A stretch of DNA of 64,000 nt, from assembly GCA_947561715.1 (NCBI GenBank), contig OX387199.1:4655001-4719000 (forward strand), in the 5' to 3' direction. This DNA comes from Ascidia mentula. Taxonomy: Eukaryota; Chordata; Ascidiacea; Phlebobranchia; Ascidiidae. Shown piece by piece: positions 36,301-47,185 of this stretch (the first letter of the stretch is position 1; the number at the start of each line of letters is the position of its first letter). Made by a program: the position numbers and the translations under genes. The notes under the pieces are model-generated. The model was not told where the DNA came from and made no database searches. It saw only the letters and a list, made by a program, of their open reading frames with translations.

Positions 36301-39300
36301 CCCGTGACCTTTTCACGTCAAGTCCTATTATCGGAAAACGTTCTCTCAAATTCGAACACGTTTATAACCGGAATTTATACCTTTTTGCCACCCAGCATAA
36401 CATTGTATGTAGATCAGTTATCTTACCCGTATATTTGTACGTTGTTTTGTGGGCTCGTGAAGTATTGAAGTGTATAATATAATTAATAGGTCTTGTGATT
36501 GCGCTGTAGAACTTTTTTGCGCTGTCGTATTAGCGCAGTATTTCCTTTGCTGCGCATGCGCAGTTCCATCTTTTACCGAGGATTTCCCGCAGACCTGGGC
36601 GTGTCTCTCCCCGGGTGTGCTTACCCCTCAACAATGTTGCGCGAAACCTGAATGAGGAAAATCGTCTCGTCCTAATGCGCTCTATAGTCTGCACTCAACT
36701 GTGCGCATCGAAGCTTCCCAATCCGTGACTATAGTACCCTGTCGTACACGGTTGAGAGCCAGTGGTGGTGAAATACCGGCTTGTCATCATTACTTCGTGG
36801 TTTTCGGCGACATTTCTGCCTTTCCGGGGATATATTTGGCAAAATGACGTATTTTTAAGCTGGCGGACAAAATTACTTGAATCGTGGCCTGGATTAAATG
36901 TACATTAAAAGGGCGGTTGCTGGAGATTGCTATGTGCAGTATTGTTTTCTTGGGCTTCGTCACTTGTGGTCTGGCTCCCAGTTTCTGAAAATGGCAGTTT
37001 TGTAACGCGATACACTTGCTAAATTTTGTTGCTAGGTATCGCGTAAATTTTACACGTCGTCTTGTTACGTTGCAGCAAATACCGTTTTGTTAGCGGCCAA
37101 CACCCCCCTACCTCCACCAACCCACGCGTGAGATCGACCCTAAGTCGTCGGTAATTCGTGTACAATGTCAAACAGGTTTAAAACATGTCCTCGGTGTAGA
37201 GAAAAAATTGTTGTCAAGGCCGAGCGTTTGCGTCCCGTGAACCCAAATGAACTCAGTGTGCGTTGTAGGCAGCGACGTCACGCGAGTTATCGTGGGTTGT
37301 CCAATATTATAGTGACGTTTTTCCGACGTCGTTTGTCATATTAGCAAGTGAACGAGGAAGTGTGCGCATTCTGGAAATGGTATAGGAGGGTCACTAGAAA
37401 AAATAGTGTTCAGGAAGATTTCCATGCATACTTGGGCTATTAACAAGAGTTTTGTTAATTTCTCCCTGTTGTTGCATAATGTGTTTAATTACCTCGGAAG
37501 CGTTTTGACATTTTGCTCACAGGTACTACGTTTTTAAAAACGTGCCATATTTCATAGATGCCTCGAACCTGAAAGCATTACTTTGGTTATATTTGTATTG
37601 CATAAAATCTAGCTTAACCTGTCATTTGGTACAGTCGTATGTTCGTACACAACTTCCCTTGCGCCCGCACGCACTGTAGTAACCATTACGTAACTGTACA
37701 GGTTCTGAAGAAGAAATCCATCGAACACGAACAACTTATGAGCGCCCTCCAGCGGGAGAAATGCGAGAAGTTTGAACGTCTCGGGAAGTTAAAGAACGAC
37801 CTCTCAGAGAAAGTGAACGGCAACGTTATCGATCAGTATTTGGACAATTGCGTCGAAAAGGGTAACGTATCGTGCGAAGTTGTTCGTTTCGTTTTCTGAT
37901 TGCATGATTGTGTTTTTTTTTAAGACTGTCGCCCAAGACAAAGTTGAAGTTGTAACCAGTGGAATTTGGATGTATTTAGTTTTTGTTTAACGTTAGCAAA
38001 TTTGTAATGAGTTCGTAGGACTTGACCTCCACTCCACTGCACCTGCAAAATGTTATTAGCATCAATCCTGTATTGCCTTCTTGCTGTACTCCTCCACCCC
38101 GTATGTAAATTGCACATATGCTTATACTGTTTATTTCGTGCACAGATTTCGCCCAAGAGGAAACCTCGTCAGTCGTGTCGGTCCAGACATCCGCGATGTT
38201 GGACGACGACGACCAACAATCCACTTCCACTGCATCTGGTGAGTTCGTATGGAAAACTGGGGAGCAAAAAAGTAGGGTTTTCTGGACGGGGTATGTAAAT
38301 AATGCGCAAGTTAACGACATGTGTGATTCCCATTTCTCTACGAAAAAGGTTGTCGATTACTTCAGGGCAACGTCCAGCACAAACCACAAACCACAAATAC
38401 GTATTTACGCAATTCAGCATAACTTTATACCAGCGTCAAATGTTTTTTTGCTAGATCACTGTAACACGAAATAAATTAAAACACCCTCAAAATTTAATGC
38501 TGCTTGCTTTAGTGGTCATACGTTTTAACCTACAAAGTGGTAGATCAACGTATCATGTTATGTCGACGAAAACTTTGGACCAACCAAACTTCTAAAACAA
38601 AAACTGCTAAAACTGTTTTTACTTTTTCATGTTTTAAATTGAAGCTGTAACCGAACCATATGTTTGTGCAATTCTTTCGGAAAAACTTTATTTAAAAAAG
38701 TCTGACATCGAACCGCAGCGTGTTGCTTTATTAAAATATGAATATAACACAGTAAATTGATGTCACAGATAAAAAGACAACAGTCTATCCTATAGCCAAA
38801 TTTCTACTAACATTAATAAGGTAATCTTAAACTCATTAATCTCACCCCTAACCTATTAATACAGAGGCAGAAGAGGAAGAAATGAAGGCGTCCCTTTCCT
38901 TCCTTCCCCGCTCCCCCAACCTAAGCCGAGATATCGTGGTTTATCCCCCAGCCAGCACCGCCAACCGGCACCCCCGCCGTCGCATTGTACCCACCACCCC
39001 AACCGCGCAACCAACGACGCCCCCTCGGTCGGCCCCAACCAACACCCATGTTGATGTACGCCGGAGTGAGCCCAAACGGGGCCCTGAAAAATCGCCGTTG
39101 AAGCTCTACCACGCCCCGTCGGGTCGCTCAGCCACTCCGTCTCCTCCTTCCAATTGTGTCTCGTTTTTTCCACGTTTCGCAATCGGCAGCGGGGGCAGCC
39201 CCCCACTGTTACCCTCCAAAGACTCGATATTCGCCCAGAAACCCGTGGAATCCATGGTGTTCGCCGGGCAGAAGAACTTCGGGCAAAAACAGGAAAACGG

Positions 39301-42300
39301 CGCCGTGCTCAACCCTGTTTACAAGGGTCTCAGCAGATTCGCACTCCCCTCGACGACCGAACCTGCGAAGTCCATCTATGCTTCTTTGGGTGTTCCCCAA
39401 TACGTAGCTTCAACCCAGCTGCCAGTTGCGTCATCCGGTGACGTAACGACTGGCTTGGAAAAGCAAGAGAAGACGTTGCCATCTGTGCCGGTTAGGGCTG
39501 GCGTTGTGTTGGAGCCGGACGGGCGCGTTTCATTGCCCTCGTTTTCAGGCTACCAGGTTAAGGTAATAAACCCTTTTTTTTACTTCAGTGTGATGGCCTT
39601 GCCTGTATATTTAAATGTAATGTTTTTTTGGCGATTTTATTAATATATTTTTTCTATTTTGTCGTTGATCACATGGCGCAGTTCGGCGCTACTTTACTGT
39701 GTAAGGATATATTGTTCGGATAATGCTGCAATAACCAGGGACTCAGCTTCAATAAGCAATTTAACTGTGCCAGTTGGTTTTGTATGCGTTGTAATTAAGG
39801 TTTATTTCTTCAATATATTTTCCTCCATCATAGTTGGATCTTATTTACTACAATATTCACGTTTCACAGGTCAAATACGTCAACCCGACAATAGCCGTAA
39901 ACTCGAGCGCAGCTCCAAACCAAGCCCACATTCCTATGAAAAAACGCTACCATGACGCAAGCTCATTCACAGTTCAAGCTTCAGTTCCTGCAAAAAATCC
40001 ACGCTCTTACATGTCGTCTATGTGCAACAGCGCCCCCAAGCTGACGTCGTTGTACGTCGGTGCTTCGGCGACAGTTCTCGGTCTCGAAAACTCGAATTCC
40101 GGCATCTCGACGTCTGATAACGAAAGCGACCGAGATTCGCCGATGTATCCCGAACAGTCCCGAATAAACCCGAAGATGATGCATTGGATGAAAAATGCCG
40201 TCGGGAAGGAATGGACGCAGTACAGGAGCAAAGAGGTTGGAAAAAAGAAGCCAGTCATTCAAGTGCATCCCTATGAGCCCGCGAAGACCTCCGGAACGGC
40301 GCCGTTGGCCAAGACAACCGACAACCGGCCGAAGGCTACGTTCAGCTTATGGGATCGAAAGCACCATGCCAGTAGGTGTCTTGTGTAACTTTTGCCCCTT
40401 GGATAGCATTTTCCGAACTTTTATAACCTTTCAGTTACCATGACAACAGCGACAAACTGGCGAGGAAAACAGAAGCAGCTTCTTGCATCGCAAGCGAAAA
40501 CCAGCGGTGTTTCTTCCGTCCCCGCCCCGTCGCCTGTTTTGCCGGCGCCAACTTCCATGACTCAGGCAAGTTACTTTTTTGAGCAGCTCTTTGCTTTAAA
40601 AATAGCGGGGCCATAATTAATTTATCTGTTTTTTTTTTCCAGGTGTCTTATACTACGCTACAGAAGCCCGCTAAACCAGCTGTACCATCCGCTCTAGTGG
40701 TCGGGCGTAGTGTGGGGTCTTCGCCACAAGCTGTCGCGATTCACACTTCGGAGTCCAGGACGATCCCATCTGGTAAGGTTTTGATTTCTTAATTGAAGAT
40801 TGGTGGACAATAATTTGGCGATACATGTATTGTTTACTATATGAGGTAGCTGTGGTAAAACACAGTTGTAATGATTGCAGTTGTAGTGTTTTACCACTGC
40901 ATTAACAGCAGAAAGCTTTTTAGGGCTTATTATGGACAGTGAGCTGCTGTGATTTCTTGTGCTTTTTACAAAGAGTTTTAACTAAAAAAAAACTGACACA
41001 CATTTTTTCTTCGTCAGTTATGATATTTTTATTTGCATTACCGGGCTTCCGTATTAACTCGCGTTTCTATGGCAGCGACCATCCCTCAACCATACCAAAA
41101 GAACCAACCGCCAATCAGCAGCTCCACAGCAGGCCATCAAACACTTGATTCGAACGGAATCCTCCACACTGCCGGCCACCCCATCCCAAGCGTCCAAGTC
41201 CTTCCAGTGACGGGCGCGGGGAATCAGATCGCCTACCACATTGTCCAGACACCGATGGTGGCGCAAGGCGGTTCCCAAGGGACCCCGATGGCCGCTCCTC
41301 AAGTCCAGGGCCACCCGCCAGTGGGTTACGTCGTTAACGCGCCCAGCGAGGCAAAAGACGCCGGAGTTCCGGTTGACCGCTCGACCGTTTTGACCCCCGC
41401 TAATATGCCCCTCATGATACCTGTAGGTTATGTTATGTACCCTACGGGTATGCCAGTCGGACAACCCGGTGTGCATTTAGCCAACATGCCCGCGCAGCCC
41501 AAACTAGTATCTCAACCAGCACCGAATCAAGTAAACCTGCAGATGCACGCTGGATCGACAAGGGGCACGCCCACCCCTGTTCCAACTGACAGAAGCCGAA
41601 AACGCGTAGGCTCTGCCGACAGCGCGAGCAGTTCGACTGTGTCCGTCGACTCCCAGGAAGGCGAGAAGCGTGACCAGCAGCCAAAACGAGCCAGAATGAC
41701 CCCGTCACGTGAACCGGGCGTGTCCACTGCGCTGACCAATCACGTCTTGCCGGTAGATAAGTCGCCTGCAGAAAATGCCCAAACGCAGTTTGTAGTTCCG
41801 GGGAATCCCGGTTTTATGGTAGCCAACAGCGCTTCCGCTATTCCTATTAACTTGATGGGATATCCGCTACAAGCGTACTCCGCGGGAGCAGCCGGTGGAA
41901 TTCACACCGTGCAGATGACTGGAATGCCAAGTAACCAACCTGGTGGATTCGGTCAGGTAATGGAACGATATAAAGCATGTACCTATTAACGTTTTCGCTT
42001 AATGCTGCCCCAAAAGCACGTTGAATCGCAAAATCAATTTAAAAAAAAAAATTTTTTTTGAAACGGTAAAAACGTTAGGGTTTTGATCACGAATACGAAT
42101 GATTGCAACTGCGTATGTACAGGGATTAAAATGTGACAGTAAGATATATTCTACACCCGGTCGTTCCCAAGCGTTTGCATCAAACATGATATCAATTCTC
42201 AACCCCCAGCATTTTTACAACTTTAAATCCGTTATTTCCTCCCACAGATTCTTACCCTCCCGCACGGTATGGGTTTACAACTAGCCAACATGACAACGAC

Positions 42301-42388
42301 TGTCGGCGCCCCCCAGCCAATGACGTCACCGGTCACCCTGCAGGTCATGCAGGCCCCCACCCAGCCAAAAGACAAACCACCGAGCTGA
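27316..42388 (+). CDS. MNT: MNT, MAX-network bHLH-zipper repressor
   Basis: Fourteen exons: 27316-27547, 29657-29766, 30002-30170, 30447-30726, 31273-31323, 31967-32078, 37702-37861, 38146-38238, 38865-39562, 39870-40371, 40435-40565, 40643-40772, 41076-41956 and 42248-42388. All phases agree; 1,229 residues. The start MSLHTLLAAAEYLED is the SIN3-interaction helix of MNT/MXD proteins. The basic region (THNQLEKNRRAH, about residues 273-284) carries the His-Glu-Arg triad that reads CACGTG. The HLH follows (LKERFESLKSCIP, SNLTILKAALRHIQ), then a heptad zipper (VLKKKSIEHEQL to NDLSEKV). MNT dimerises with MAX and recruits SIN3 to repress E-box genes, opposing MYC. The long Pro/Ser C-terminal region is as in vertebrate MNT (human about 580 residues) but twice as long. 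The intron after exon 11 is GC-AG (CAG|gcaagt). A 5.6-kb intron separates HLH from zipper. Confidence 0.93.
28025..28079. promoter_or_regulatory. Triple CACGTG cluster in MNT intron 1
   Basis: E-boxes at 28025-28030, 28058-28063 and 28074-28079 lie within 55 bases, about 0.5 kb into intron 1. They are probable binding sites for MAX-network dimers. Confidence 0.45.
28936..29064. mobile_element. MITE-like element with 25-bp perfect terminal repeats
   Basis: The 25 bases from 28936 (TTCTGAGAATAAAAAGACTG and CCCA core) are exactly inverted at 29040-29064, around 79 bases of non-repeated interior. This is typical of a non-autonomous DNA transposon. No clear target-site duplication was seen, so the family is open. 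It is in MNT intron 1. Confidence 0.6.
35122..35169. promoter_or_regulatory. Three CACGTG E-boxes in MNT intron 6
   Basis: CACGTG at 35122-35127, 35133-35138 and 35164-35169, three sites in 48 bases, with another at 34913-34918. Confidence 0.45.
36551..36562. promoter_or_regulatory. NRF1-type palindrome TGCGCATGCGCA
   Basis: This perfect palindrome matches the NRF1 consensus found at many metazoan CpG-type promoters. It lies 1.1 kb before the zipper exon of MNT and may mark an intronic promoter. Confidence 0.35.
37165..37344 (+). CDS. Small Cys-rich open frame in MNT intron (tentative)
   Basis: A 59-residue frame begins MSNRFKTCPRCREKIVVKAE and continues with a second Cys/His group (RCRQRRH). 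The CxxC pair and later Cys/His could bind zinc. There is no recognised homologue, no clear splice context, and it is short enough to be chance. Same strand as MNT. Confidence 0.2.
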   Translation: MSNRFKTCPRCREKIVVKAERLRPVNPNELSVRCRQRRHASYRGLSNIIVTFFRRRLSY

Positions 42389-43592
42389 CGTAAATCCGAT
42401 ACAGTTTCCCGTACATGTAAAAATAAAGGTTTTTAGACGGAGATATTATGTCTACGGCGAAGGCGTTTGATCCATTCTTACCAATTGTTGAAAATCTATG
42501 CTATGCTCTTCTATTGTTTTGCAGATTAGCATTAAATGCATAAGCGCATCCCGCTAATGCGATAACCTTGGTTTAATAATACTATCTGCACTGTGAGAGC
42601 ATTTTACAATGGGTCAAGACGAAGGTCGATCCTCGCGTAAGTTTAACAAGTCAACAATGCAATGCGATGTAAGCATTTTAACCAAACTGTCTTTTCCACA
42701 CTAGAAACTTGTATAAAACACAAGCCCTCAATCTATTGAAATCGCTTGAAGTCAGTTCAATGTGCTGAACGTTTATTCCGCAACCGCATCTCTTTTATAT
42801 GAACGAGGGTGCTTGTTCTCTAGTCGCTATTGCCTCAATTCTGCCTAAAGTATTATTACGTCGGCCGTCCTCACAAATTTTATTTTTTGTATGTTGTACC
42901 TTTTTCGTATTCTCGTTGTGCCCCGATCACCTCGTAGTGGTAGTTTAACTTATTTACGACGCTTCAAGTATCGCCAACTGATTCAATGTGCTTCATTAAA
43001 CGCAATTAACACTTTGTGGTCGTCATTGCTTCGGCTAAGTCAGTTAGTTTTGTGATAAAATGTTTTGGTTATGCAGTGTATATTGTTGGGAATAATTCCA
43101 CTCCTAAAAATTTATTATATGTGTAAATGGATGTGGTATGGACTTCAATAGCTGAGTTGTGCAGTCACAAAAAATGTTTTTTAATCAACTTAAAGTGGTG
43201 CCCCATGTACAGCGTCGTGTATCTACATGTACGTACTGGCCTTGCCGATTTAAAGAAGCCATTAGGCAAAAAAGTACGTATTTCACTTTTCCAAACTTTT
43301 TTCTTCGCGGAACGCGGCAAGTTAACAAGAAACCCTCCAAAAACTTTAAGCCAAAAAAATTTAGTTCCAAGGTGAACAATAACCTATACAGTAAAACACA
43401 CAGATGTAAGATTTGGTTTCGATTCTTATAAAAAATACAGGCTTGTAGAACGATAAAACAATGCAATTATTTAAACGAAAACAAAATCATTGCATAGCAT
43501 TTTACAGCGTAGGCCTGTGTAATTTCGTAAGGCACTACAGTAGGTTGCACTGAAGTGAATTTCAGTTCATGAAAGTGTAATGCCCATCGCAA
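42389..43592. other. Convergent intergenic region, MNT/DRAM copy 3
   Basis: AATAAA at 42422-42427, 34 bases after the MNT stop, is the likely poly(A) signal. The rest holds the 3' flank of the minus-strand DRAM-like copy 3. Open frames near 43127-43466 are low-complexity and unrecognised. Confidence 0.5.
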
Positions 43593-46001
43593 TTATGGCT
43601 CCTCGTTAAAAACGCCGGTAGAGGTGTAGGTTGCTTGCACGCCACCTAACGGCATTGTCGGCGAATCCTGGTTGGGTATCTTTAGCTGCACGGTGGCGCC
43701 ATGAATCCTTTTTAAGTCGTAAGCAAGTGTTCCAATATAAATGATAGCTGAATAAATGAGCGCCCACTCACCGCCCGAAGCAATGTTTGTGTACGATTCG
43801 TCAACCTGCAGTGAACAATATACATACGATGTAATTGCCCTCTTACATTCGGTTTAAGTTGGAAAACAAAAAAACTTGCCTGCATGAGAATCCCGCCGAC
43901 AGTCACTGCAATTATTTATTGCTGAGGAAAGTATTTGTTAATGCTGATAAGACAGTAGGGCTACGCGTTCGCTGGTAAAACGAAAAAGTCATTAGGGAGC
44001 AGTTACAGTGTTCAAAGGGACCTTTATACGTAATAATAATAATAAAAGTAAAAGGATACTGACAATGAACGACAAAATTTCCATTATGACGAGTACAATC
44101 CTCACGTAGACCACGTTTCTAGAATGAACCTTGTCTGCCATTTGATTCCAGGAGACATAGATGATTATGATGCTGTAGATTACGGCACCAACAAAGGCCA
44201 AAGCGGCACCGATAATGTGTGGAACAAATACATTGGTCCACTGCAAAAAAAATTGTATTATCAGCGTAAATGGAATGATTTGGACTTTCTTAGGGCAGAA
44301 ACAGACATTGCGTAATATTGTCTCAAAATTCTGAGGTAAACACTTAGCCTAGCGATCAGTATGATTACCTAGTAATGAAATTGGTAAACACAACATAATA
44401 TCATTTACACCAAACAATAAAAATTTATGAGGGGAAATTTGCACCAAACAATAAAAATGCCGAAAATCGTTCGAGCATGACGTAAATAATCTGAGACACT
44501 GGATGGTAGTAGGCTAACTGCAGTAAGCTAGGATAGAAGTGCATAAAATATATTAAAAGACTCGCCTGCTAGCAGCAGAAGCGCATTGTCTGCTAATGTC
44601 TAAGAATTAGATTTAGAAAGCTCTTTGTTGTTAATCAAAATATCGGGTAAAAATTTGTTGCTTTTGGAAATTTGCATCATCTTGACTAAAAAGTGGATAA
44701 GGTTTTATCTAATCGTAACAAATAGCTTGAGCATATTTTGTACAATGCACAAAAATCATAAAAACATTGTTATGTATGGTTTTCGATCATATCAGCTTTG
44801 CATTTGAGTGAACATGACACAGCATTCTGTGGCATAGGATGTAAACAAAACTGAAAAAGTTTAAGAAGCAATGGGCAAAGAGTCTTCGTTGTATCCCACC
44901 TGAAAAGCACCGACCATCGTGATTCCAAAGCAAGCGATTGCTCCTATTATAACGGATGCGATGTTGCACTTTGACTGTCTGTCACAGTGGATAACATACC
45001 TACAAAGTGCAGAATTATTAGTTTGCAACAGAAAAACCAAAGTTATATGCTAGTCATTGAGGAGACGTTTGGAATACCACATTGTTTATTTTAGCACAGA
45101 TGATGTACACAGTGGTGTTCGAAACGTCCGCTCAATGAACAGCATATTAGCGTTGGCTTTTTGTTCAAACTACTTATAGCTTCAAGTTTTTTGCACTTTA
45201 GAATCATTAGTTTAGTTCATTTTGACCGCTTTGGAAGCATATTGGTTGCAATGCTCAAAAATGTTTGAACCTAACTACATGTCGTGTTATTTTTGCAATG
45301 GGGCACAGAGAACGTACTTGTAGTAGGAATACATGGTCATCAAAACAGCGAATGCACCCCACGTTAGCAAAAGGGTGAAAATGCAGCTTTCCGGTGGATT
45401 TGCTCCAGTATCACTTACGAACGGCCACTTCGGCAGCAACACCACATGTTTGTTACTCACTGCAATTCCGTAACTAAAAAGACCAAATGTTGTCTGGAAG
45501 CCAGCAAGTACGTGTTTAGATTTTGTGAATTTGTGTTAGTTTGTTCTCCAGTTTGTAACTTTAGGTATTGGTATGATATTTTACTATGCAACTTTGTAGG
45601 TATAAATTGGGAATGATAAAGTATTGGCAATAATACCAGACTATGCAAAGTAATAAATTCAGGTGTATGGCAAATCATATTGGACTTATACATCAAGTAA
45701 AAAATACATGTGTCAGTCGGACCGAATCCAGCACTTGTTACACAGGTAACGCGGCTTACACACCTTGTACCTACATTATTCATTGGTATATGTGAGTTAA
45801 TTATTAATCAGTGGCAACAAAGGTATCGGTGGGAGTAACCATCGATTGGTGTTCCAAACAAGGCTTGTGACACCTTTTATAACTTCGCTCTATTCATAAA
45901 AACTTAAATTACACAATGCTGACTCACCATATCCAGAAACCCCCACCCAGAAGTAACACAAACAGAAGTGGAAAGTGAATGAAAGATTTTGCGTTCGACA
46001 T
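43593..46001 (-). CDS. DRAM/FRAG1-family membrane protein, copy 3
   Basis: Six minus-strand exons: 45928-46001, 45318-45473, 44900-44999, 44060-44240, 43880-43905 and 43593-43805, giving 249 residues. Six hydrophobic helices are present. Helix 1 is FIHFPLLFVLLLGGGFWI. The first loop, WPFVSDTGANPPESCIF, is the DRAM/TMEM150 signature SDTG-x-x-PP. Helix 5 to 6 includes WALIYSAIIYIGTLAYDL. The cytoplasmic tail is Pro/Thr-rich. The 26-base microexon ends with a GC donor (CAG|gcaagt), unlike the GT donor at the same place in copy 4. Copies 3 and 4 are close tandem relatives. DRAM proteins act at lysosomes and in autophagy; function here is by family. Confidence 0.87.
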
Positions 46002-47185
46002 TTTGGCTTTGGTGCTGCAGATGCTTCAATCTTGCTGGTCAAACAGACATTGCCTGAGCACGCTTTAGCTGTTGGATTCTATATCTACTAAAGCAGTACT
46101 AACCCAAGAAACAGAACAAATAGCTTTTGAATGGCACAGTAAATTGATGTACAATGCATAGCATTGTCGGTAAAACGTTTGCTGGATGCTTGATATCACC
46201 ACTATTGTATGTTATTACTCTGCTGCTACAGGTAGCACACCATCCCACGCCAAGCAACTGTCTCTTCCGCCCGTTTTGTATCACAATAGTTTAATAACTA
46301 GCGCTATATCCTCCAACATAAACAGGACGCCATAATATAATGCCTTATTTTAAGTTTACACACAAATATGCTATGCTTTCAAGCGTCTTTTTCAGTATGT
46401 ACCTTCTCTGCAAAAGAAAGTTGATTATTACGTGTTAGCCTAGGTAAATGTCGGGAACACGGATGGCAGTATTGCTTGCTATTTGCTTAAGTCCTGGCAC
46501 TGTACATAGGTGTGGACTGAATTTATCACCATGGCGTCGACGCAAAAGCAAACATGCACTTCGTCACTTTTCGAATCCAAAAACCGTGGTCAAGATGCGC
46601 TTGATGCTGTGGAAAGGGGCACGAAACCCACTCTGCAGGTGCGAGGACAAATTTCTATTTTCGCATAAATGTGTGCATATAGTTCACCATGTCAGTCACT
46701 CTTAAATTATGTCAGATTAAACCTCACGTGTTCTGTAAAACTCAGGACATGCTTCTAGGTGTACACGTGGTTTACAGCACATACATTAACACACATGAGG
46801 TCCGTTTACCATATAACTCACTTGGGTTTGTGTGAAGCTCACGAAATTCAGATGCGTTTAATTTGTTTAATTCTAACTTTAATACTAAAATGTCAATTTG
46901 ATGAAGGGGTTTAATCAGAAATATATGGAACTAACGCAGACAGCATTGCGCATGTGCTTACATTCACAAGAAGACTATGAGATTGTAAGCAAAAACATAT
47001 CATGGCAATTGGCAATTTCGTGACCAGGGTAACCTGGGTTCAAAGACCACTGCGATAAAAAAAACTAAAAGATTATAAGAAGAAGTTCGCACGAACCCTT
47101 CTGAGACCGTGAATGCCACCACTACATTGGAGGTGTGTTTGTAAGTCTGCACTTTGGAACATCAACATCAAGGCACAGTTTAGGT
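46002..47185. other. Intergenic, upstream of DRAM copy 3
   Basis: The stretch 46220-46320 resembles 54265-54360 upstream of copy 4 (shared CTGCTA, TCTTCCG and a gap-matched tail), so it may be conserved promoter sequence. A 45-codon open frame with a good start context (caccATGGCG) lies at 46531-46668 plus. Confidence 0.45.
46531..46668 (+). CDS. Small open frame, possible first exon (tentative)
   Basis: The frame begins MASTQKQTCTSSLFESKNRG and runs to KPTLQ, where CAG|gtgcga could be a donor; otherwise it stops after 45 residues. Composition looks protein-like and the start context is strong. No partner exon or homologue was recognised. Confidence 0.22.
   Translation: MASTQKQTCTSSLFESKNRGQDALDAVERGTKPTLQVRGQISIFA

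Larger units (their letters stand above)
32079..37701 (+). other. 5.6-kb MNT intron 6 with regulatory features
   Basis: This intron is far longer than any other in the window. It is relatively rich in CG and holds CACGTG E-boxes at 33672, 34913, 35122, 35133 and 35164 and an NRF1-type palindrome at 36551-36562. A 59-codon Cys-rich open frame lies at 37165-37344. An internal promoter is possible. Confidence 0.45.

Noticed and set aside
46985-47060. GGTTCAAAGACC string resembling a Pol III B-box
   Set aside because: No A-box partner and no repeat copy elsewhere in the window.
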